A stretch of 64,000 nt of DNA from Axinella damicornis (lineage: Eukaryota; Porifera; Demospongiae; Axinellida; Axinellidae), in NCBI GenBank assembly GCA_963931865.1, contig OZ007510.1:6797399-6861398 (forward strand), written 5' to 3'. The number at the start of each line of letters is the position of its first letter. Within the stretch, counting starts at the first letter, position 1. The translations under genes were made by a program, and so were the position numbers. Shown one piece after another: positions 10,001 through 19,000 of the stretch. The notes under the pieces are model-generated. The model made no database searches, was not told the origin of the DNA, and saw nothing but the letters and a program-made list of their open reading frames with translations.

Positions 10001-13000
10001 AGAGCAGAAATGCCGGTTCAACTATCCTCGCCCACAACAGCACACATCAACTCTACAATTTGAGAACCTGCCTGATGGTACAGTTCGCGCTTCACTGACG
10101 ACCAAGCGCAATGATCCACGGCTGAACACACACAACCGTCTAATGGTCCAACACTGGCGCGCAAATGTTGACGTTGACGCATGTGCTAGGTACATGGCGA
10201 AGTATGCCTCCAAGGGTGAGCCCAGATCCCAAGCTGTCTCCTCCATCTTTAAGTCTTCCGTAGACTGCCTCAGCGACAATGGTGATGCCCACAAAGCCCT
10301 AAGAAGTGCCATGGTTAGATCAGTAGGTGAACGAGACTTCAGTGCTCAAGAGACTGCCCACCAGCTTCTCAGCCTACCTTTAGTGAGCTGTACCTTCTCC
10401 TTTGTAGCTCTCTCGCTAGATGGTGGGTGTGCACTAAGAAAGGATGAACGTTCTGGTGAACACATTATTGATCTTTCAGTACTTTCAGTAGCTAAGTCTC
10501 GTTCCCAGACCCTGAACGCGCACCCGGGTTGGGCTCTGGGAACGAGACTACCGGTAGCTAGGCGCGAGGCACAGACACTGCGCATGCGTATTCCTAGTTT
10601 AGCATCTTGTAAGTCAACTTCAATTCTGTACATGTCGGTGAGCCATAAGTATTGCCTCTGGCATGCATGCATGTTGGCCACACTGACACAAAGGTACGGA
10701 TGGAGGAATGTTGACCATCAGTGTGAGGGAGAGCTGTCACCGTGATGCAAAATGCACAGAATGTGCCTCATAAGCATACTCAAGACTTGTTGCCTCATAA
10801 ACCTGTTCAGAAGCTGTTGCTTCCTGGTAGTGTGAGAGAGTGTAGCTCAGACCAGTAGGTGTCAGTAGAACTGACAGTCCAGAAGAAGGTTGGTGTCGTT
10901 GAAACCAAAACTGATTGTATCTGCATATTGCTGGAGTGACATCATCAAGTGCTCACAACTCTGGTTGATAGTGATGGGCATGGCTCCATGACTGCTTCCC
11001 GTGAGGCACACACATGTTCTAGTAGCAAAGAAAATTTGTCTTAGCAATCTTTGTGGCCAAGGTCTGAAATTACATGTAGCTCAAAATTACAAATCTCCCT
11101 ACTCCATTATTGCCTCAATCTAGACAGTGACTATAAACTGCATGTACAAGTAGTGCTACATGTATTAGTGTGTTATGATCGCTGTTAGGAATATCTGTAG
11201 TAAACACACAATGGAGGATTGTATCTACAGAGACAAGAATTCTCTGAGGACTGTAGTATACAGCAAATGTACATTAATTTTTATGGCTATTAATAGTATC
11301 ACTGATGAGTCATCGTATGACGTTTATGTCTAGTCTGCAGTGAAAACGTGCCTGTACCTGTAGAAGGTACTGAAATGCACTTGGTATAAAGCCTTCTACA
11401 AGGTTACACTTGCACCTCCTCCATGCAATACATTTTTCATCTGCAGATGTGGACAGCTATAGCAGGTGGTGGTCCTGGCTGGCCTGTACCTCGATGCTAC
11501 CATTCTTCTATCACCCTTCATCACCCTGATAGTGACCTTATACCCGACCCGGCCCTGATGGTGATGTGGGGACAGGCTAATAATGTGATCCTCAGTGACA
11601 GCTGGGTGTTTCGAGTCAATGTACAGCAGTGGAGGAAGGTACTTACACTGACATGCATGTAGCACTGTATTGACATGCAGAGTTCCCGCCACCCATATCT
11701 GTATGTGCCTGAACAAGTGAAAACACTGTATTACTACATGTAACTTGCATGGAGTTAGTTTATGACCGTTTCCTGTAGCCTCGTTCCCAGGCTGTTCCCA
11801 CCACCAGTATTTCATTGCTTCCAGTATGAAATACAGTGGGGGAAGGCCTGGGAGATCTGGTCATGTGTGATGACGTCAGGTAGACAGATGGTAGACACAC
11901 GGGGGGCGGTGCCCAACCGTTAAAATACCTGTTTCATGTTGATCTGTCCCCGGCGTTGTGAGCAACGAACGGTATCGATCGTCTGCCTTGCAAACGCTCT
12001 GATATCCAGCCATTGGACAGACAGTACAACACAGGGCATTGAGATTCGGCACTGCCCTCCGTGTGTCTACCATGTGTCTGCTTGATGGCATCGCACGTGA
12101 CCAGATCTCCCAGGCCTTCCCCTGTCGTATTTCATACTGGAAGCGATGAAATACTGGCGGTGGGAAGAGCCTGGGAACAAGGCTACGTTTCCTAGACATG
12201 TCCAACACATTCACATTATTTCAGAAGGTCAAAGGTCACTGTTGTCTACTTACATGGTAGTCACTGACTAGTTACACAAGTTGCCATGCCAGGCCATCTA
12301 GTTTGTCTTACACACATGCAGTAGTCACGCTAATCACAGAGCACAATGTGTCTGTTCATGTTCTGCAGGTCACACTTCCAGACACCCTCGAAGGCCGGTT
12401 CGGTCACTCTACCGCTGTAGTCCACACTAGCTCTACTCTCAAGAAGCTGGTCATGTATGGAGGATTAGATGAGATCACCACGAACCTGAGAGACAGTAGC
12501 AACTGCTTCCCAGTGGCAGAGACTACTGTAGTAAATATTGGTGAGCACATGTATGATCACATTTTTGACATCACTTCCATTTTTGGAGGGCAATGGAGGT
12601 CATGGGCTACTATACATTCTGTGCATGTTCATTACAGTCTGTCACACAGGGTTGTGCCCAGAAAGTTGAGTGGCGGCAATCGGGACGTCAAATGTATACA
12701 TAATAGACAAACTTCAGCGAAGACATGATGCTGCTACCAATCCAACAGTTGCCCCCTTGTTACCAGACTGACTGCAGTCTGTGGATGGCCTGGTGTTTTC
12801 ATGCAAGTGGTAGTGAAGATCCAAGTTGTGGTCAGTGAGAGCGCTGGTTAAATGTTTCATATTCTATCATTTATGTCATGTGTTGCAAAGGCAGTGAACA
12901 AGGAATGTGTGTGTAGTGTCCATAACTTATGGCAGCTGCCCATAACTAGCCTCGTTCCTACGTAGGCTCTCACATGCGGGAACGAAAATTACTGTAAGCG

Positions 13001-16000
13001 ACAAAAAGCTAGGCGGGGCCCGGGAACAAGGCTAGCCCACAACCATGCAGTTTAGTTTCCCCTCATGAGGTGGTTGCCATAGTGATGCCAGATATACCAC
13101 TACCAAGCTCACACTTAAGGTTACGGCAGAGAAGGTAGGACACGCTTACAGAGGTACGCGAAATTCCGTATCACATTGAGTTTCAAGAGCTCATGAATGG
13201 AGTAATGTGACAGACGCTACCCACGTGGAAACCATTAAAGATCACCTTCAAGTCGGCAAGTTGGCTTCGTCTGTTCTCTCGTTGTGAATTCGCTGTCGGC
13301 TGCAGGTAGCCACAGTTCAAAGTGGCGATGGATGCCTTCAAGAAAATCTACCTCTCCCCTCCCAAGACCCCAGACTTTTTGTGCTATAAACCTCTGAAAT
13401 AGGGGCGGGCTAAGCGGGGAAATTATTGGTGATGTTCGAGTGAAGATATCCGGAGAACGGGAGCAGCTGAAAATACCGGACCTGCATCACAGGATTGCCC
13501 GTTCTCTGGATTCTTGTGATACCTACATGTGGGGTGACATCCCCCTCAGGTTTGGAGCTACAGGCCTCTGAATCCAACCATGTTTTGAGTGCAGTCGTTG
13601 CTCACAAACCGTACATGCTATGGACATGCCACTGGATAGAGCAAAGATCAATGTTGCCAATGTGGTCCCTGTATTGGGTGACAACCCTGTTGTGCTTGGA
13701 GCTATGGATGCCTCAAATGAACAATTTTTCAAGATTTGATGTAAAAAAAATCCTTGTAACAGAGTCGTACGATACCTGCATGCAGTGCATGTGCCCTAGC
13801 ACTTGTACCGCTGCATCCAATGGTACATCTCTTGTACTTCATAGTGCGTGGGGCCTTGCTTACTACTATAGTTACTAGGGTGAGCCAGAACGAGCTCCAC
13901 ATTAGTTGTAAAACTAGGAAGTCACGCCCACTTAATTAATCTAAAACTAAACGTGGATTGGAAACGGCAATATAAATTTACTACATAATCCGCATTGCAC
14001 GTCCGTTGTGTTAGGTTATCTTGACCAAGGAAGCACCCAGAGAGATGAAACTACTTGCTATCAATGCTTGTGTTGTTACTGCATTAGGCTATTGAGTTTC
14101 TTTGCCCTCGTAAGAACGGAAGCTAGGTACGCAGCCTCTCTGTCATTAGATTGGGCCTGTGACACGTGATTACTTGTGTTAGGTTATCTCGACTAAGAAA
14201 GCACCTAGCGATATGAAACTACTTGCTGTCAATGCTTCTATGGTTGCTGTATTAGGCTATTGAGTTTCAGGAAGAAGTCTGATCTGGGAGCGAGGCTAAT
14301 GACCGCGTGTGAAACACGGATTGTGACATCATTTGTATTGCCGTTTTTAATCACAAGTTAATTACATTTGGGTATCCCGGAACCTTGGTTACGACGTACT
14401 CAATTTTTTGCTGGTAACTTTGCGGCTTTATATCCCAGGAACTATAACAGATATTAATCTGAAACAAGTTGCATTCAAACATTATTACAACACCAAATGA
14501 AAAAGTATGAACTCCTGGAACAGGAAAGTAAATGCCCCAGGGTATTTGGACCTAGGCAATTAGACTCACTGCTCAAGCACTTTTGCGTCAAATTGCTGAG
14601 AGGCAGATGGGAGCCCAGCCATCAAAAATTCTCTGGCACCACTACACAGAATTTGATGAAATGTAGCAAATTGTGCTCAGTGCACAGACAATACAGAAGA
14701 ATGATCCAGCATGCTTTAAACACTTTCAATAGCGGTGTTGAATGAGGGAGGGGCTAAGAATGCGAAAAATGTAGCCAGAATTGCAAAAGATCACAAACTA
14801 CTTGCAAAACATTTCTCACATGCAAAAATTGCACTTTTTGCATTCTTAGCCCCTCCCTCATTCAACACCGCTATTGAAAGTGTTTAAAGCATGCTGGATC
14901 ATTCTTCTGTATTGTCTGTGCACTGAGCACAATTTGCTACATTTCATCAAATTCTGGTTCTGCAATCTTTCTCAATACAACTGTATTTCTTGAACAATCA
15001 ATCAATCAATGAACAACGTGTTCCATCATGTGATCAATAGTGGATCAAATTATTAACGTTAAGTCCAGTACATGCACTATAAATACCCCAGGTATCAGTC
15101 CAGAACGCAGCCTGACATGCAGGAACAATAGTTGCTACATGAAACGTGTACAGTGCCAATCATACAGCCTACATGTACATGTGTCTAGTAGCTACGACTG
15201 TACTGTACTGATATTTGATTGTGGCAACATTAGGAGGAAATTGTTCATTGATTGTGATGGGATGGATGGACAGCTCACAATTAAGGCCACATAGCAATAT
15301 GCTGCAGGAAATTCACGATCCATCGTATTTCATCTATATACAGAGTCCCACATGGATGTTTGGGTAGTGAGAGCTGTCCGCCATCTTGGAAGGAGGAGCG
15401 TCCCATCCAGACATCTTACCATTCACCCAGGTCAGTGAGTTCATGTTCTGTGCCATGTGTGCTGAATTACCCATAGGCTGCTGTGGATAAATTAGATGCA
15501 CTGTGGGTAATTGTAGTTGTAGGTACTAAGGCAGAAGTTTGTATGTTCACATAATATTATTGGCTGCAGTTGTGTATGCACAACAGTCCCTGTATGGCCA
15601 CATTTGGCTTCTAGATGCACGCTTGCATCAATCTGCATTGTGCTACACTTAAGTGCAGCATAATGCAGATCGATACAAGGAAAATATATCCCACATGTAT
15701 CTTGAGTGGAAACCACATCCCTGGTAGCCGGTGAATCATGGCCCAGGTCTTACTCTCACCTTGCGGATACCTGCTGGACAGAATTACATACAACAGGCTC
15801 ACCCCAATTAATGTGTATCATGGAATAAACACTGGCAACTGTACTCCCTGTGTTAACCCTTTAACCACCGAATTCTTCCCACCAAGACAACACATTTTCA
15901 TGCATTCAGCGCACACCACTTTCGTAGGTACTCCTCTCCCACAGCATTCGCTCCTCAGCGGCCAAACTTGGTGGGGCCCGCACACATGGAGAGACCTCTC

Positions 16001-19000
16001 TGGCAATACCGTTAATGATATTCATGACCCCCCACAAGCCCAGCAATCGGAGGTCAAAGGTGGATGTCAGCCGGATTTTCGCCCAGCATTTCCCTAAACT
16101 TGGGCCAGATCTGACTGATGGCACACCTTACACCACCAATTTGCAGGTTTTGTTGAGGCCCTGGGTGGGGTCTATGAATATCATTAGAATCAAAAATTCT
16201 CGGGTCAATGAATCTCATTAAAATCAAAAAAACGCCAACGACAGGCGAAGCCCCCCCCTTTCGAAACCCCCCTGCCTTTCGTTTAGTGGGGAGGGCGCGC
16301 CGTAATCTGACCAAATTTTTGAGTTCGTGCCTGAAAGTTGTCCCTAGGCCCTCTGAAGCCTTTTCGGTCTCAGTTTGGACTGGCGAGAAGCCCTACAAGT
16401 GCATAGGGTCTAAATGACGCCTATAGACGTCAATGGGGCTTAAAGGGTTAAAGTGAAACCGGTATATACGTAGGGCAGACTCACCATTTAGCATGAAGCA
16501 TTGTGTCTTCCTCTCACCTCTTGGACATCTAAGCAGACTCCAATTGCATCCACAAGCTTGTACCCACAGCTATATAGCTAGACTCATACCCTGACTGAGT
16601 TCAGTGTTTCCCCCAAAGCTGACTGGAAAGGGGGTGGGGGAAGAGCCAAAAATGTGACCAGATCAAAGAACTTAATGATCGAGGTTCAGTGGTGATGTAC
16701 ATGTACATTTAGTGAAGCTACAGCATGTTTTGTGTAGTGACGAGTTCTCATTGCAATGATAGGACATCTTATTTCCTTTTCTTCAGACTTTCAAGTTCAA
16801 CCACCAACCAAACCCCTCACTCCACCACTAGTCCCTACTGTCCCCATTCAACAGCAACCTATGTGGCCAATGCTTTTACCAGGTCAACCACAGCAAACCA
16901 CACTCGCCGTTCAGCATCCAGAAACCTTTCAATCAACTCCACAGCCAGCCACCACTTCTCCAATCCTCCCACCATACCTCCAACCATACATGTTCAGTCC
17001 TGGTATCCAGGAAATTCAACCGGAGCACCTATCGCTCATTCCTCCGGTTGAAGCACCCCCTGATCATTACTTTGACTTAGAGGATTTCGCTTATCCCTTC
17101 GCAGAGCCACATTCTCAGGTACTGCCAGTGATGGGCTCTGCTACCACCCACCATGTAGAAGCACTGCCTGCATCTGCTCCACTCCATCAGCCCACCTCTG
17201 ACAGAGGACCAGTGTCTCTCTAGTTGCAATCTCGCAAAATGGTACATATACACATATTCATGATTAAGAGATTGCACGAATGTCTAATTTGCATGGAATT
17301 ATTGTACCCTTGTCTGGCATCTTTCCTTCACGGAGCCACCATCATCCAGTCAGGTGGGTGAGCCAGCAATTGCTGATGTAAAGCCAAAGTTGGAACCAGC
17401 ATCACCCAAAGATGAGAAGCCCACACTTTCCAAGCTCAAGGTAGAGCCAGACTCACCCAGCAAGAAAGACATCAAATCCGAGGAAGTGAAACCACTCAGC
17501 GACAATAAACAAGAGGAGTTGTTGTTGAAAGAAAATGCGCTTCTTCGCAACATTGTCGCCCATCAGTTGAAGCAAATTGAGGAGTATGAGGAAACCATAC
17601 AGACGTACAGCAAATCTCTGCAAGGTAACTACTGGACAGTGGTTACACTGGGTGTTCGTAGTGAGGTTTTCACCGGCCAGCTACTGCCATGTAAGTGGAA
17701 TTGTTCTTCCTTTCTCTTCTGCACAGAAGGGCAGACTCTTCCTACGTCAGAGCAGGCAGTTCAGACAGATGAAGATGTGAGAACCACAGGTACATGTATG
17801 ATAGAGATTATTTGATTACGTCATAAACATAAGCATACGGCAGCCATTTGAGTGGCGATTATAGTACAGCAAAATAGTATACTAGGGATCAGCCAGATAT
17901 GAATTAGCACCAAATTTTCACGATGCATAATTTCTTTCATGAGTAGGCCTTAGATCGCGAACAAGTCAAGGATGTTCCATCAGTCTTGACCACTGATACA
18001 AATGTGTGTACTAATGAGTCAGGAAGCTCTCAATGGTGTGACACAACTTCTAAGTTGTAGAGAATATATTTTCTCCACGCCCAGCAGCCAGTGGAATTAA
18101 AAGTTTCCCGCTATACAAAATAGCACAACTACTGTTAGTTACACTCACTAGCATGCCTGAAATAGAGTGGGGCTAGTCAGCCTCACCTACTTACAGAACT
18201 ACCTGGTGTGTATCAGTAGACACAGTTGACATACTGTAGGTTTACATAGGAACATGGTGACACAATTTTTGAGTGGTGTAGACCACTCAATTGACATTCC
18301 CTATACTTACACTGAAGTGTCTACTTAATGACTGATATTCCTCCCTGTGTAGAATACCTGCGTGGTTTTGAGTCCTTTGCAGAGACAAGTTTTGTCATCA
18401 CCAGCAGCCACTCTCACAGTTTCGAATGGCAGAGATATGGTCTCAAGCTGCATATCCCAGAAGGGGCAGTACCCACAGAATGCAGGATTGACATCAAAGC
18501 TGGTTTGTCTGGACAGTTCAGTTTCCCGGAGGATTCACAGCTTGTTAGTTGTGTGTACTGGATATCCTGCTCTCAGAAGTTCCTCAAGTCTGTCACTCTA
18601 GACATTGAACACTGTGCAGCCGTTCAAGACTCCTCCCAGTCTTCAAGCCTTCGCTTTGTTGCTGCCAAGTGCTCTCAGGCAGAACTCCCGTACCAATTCA
18701 AAGAGCTCAAGCAAGCAACATTCTCACCGCAAAGTTCCTTTGATAGTGTACAAGTGTCCCAGTTCTCATTCTTTGGGATAATTGCCTACAAGATGTGTTG
18801 GTGGTTGCGGCGCTACTGTGCTATCTTTTACTACAAGGAGAAGAGTGTTAATGAATGGTGGCTGTATTTCTTCATCACCTGGAACTTACCTGGATTCCAC
18901 AAGGTCGATTATAGAATTAATGATCAGTTACATCTGGAATTTTATTAAAATGTTCTTTACTGTGTAATGCTGCAGGCTATTGAGACTAACTATGCTGGCC

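Noticed and set aside
10862..11047. Minus-strand open frame ([21 protein letters not shown]) conserved at 55525-55722
   Set aside because: Conservation equals that of the surrounding intron; no splice partners or domain. It could be an old fragment but support is too weak.
16725..17051. Ser/Thr-rich frame overlapping the proline-rich exon
   Set aside because: The alternative frame does not continue from exon 4 phase 1; the P/Q-rich frame does.
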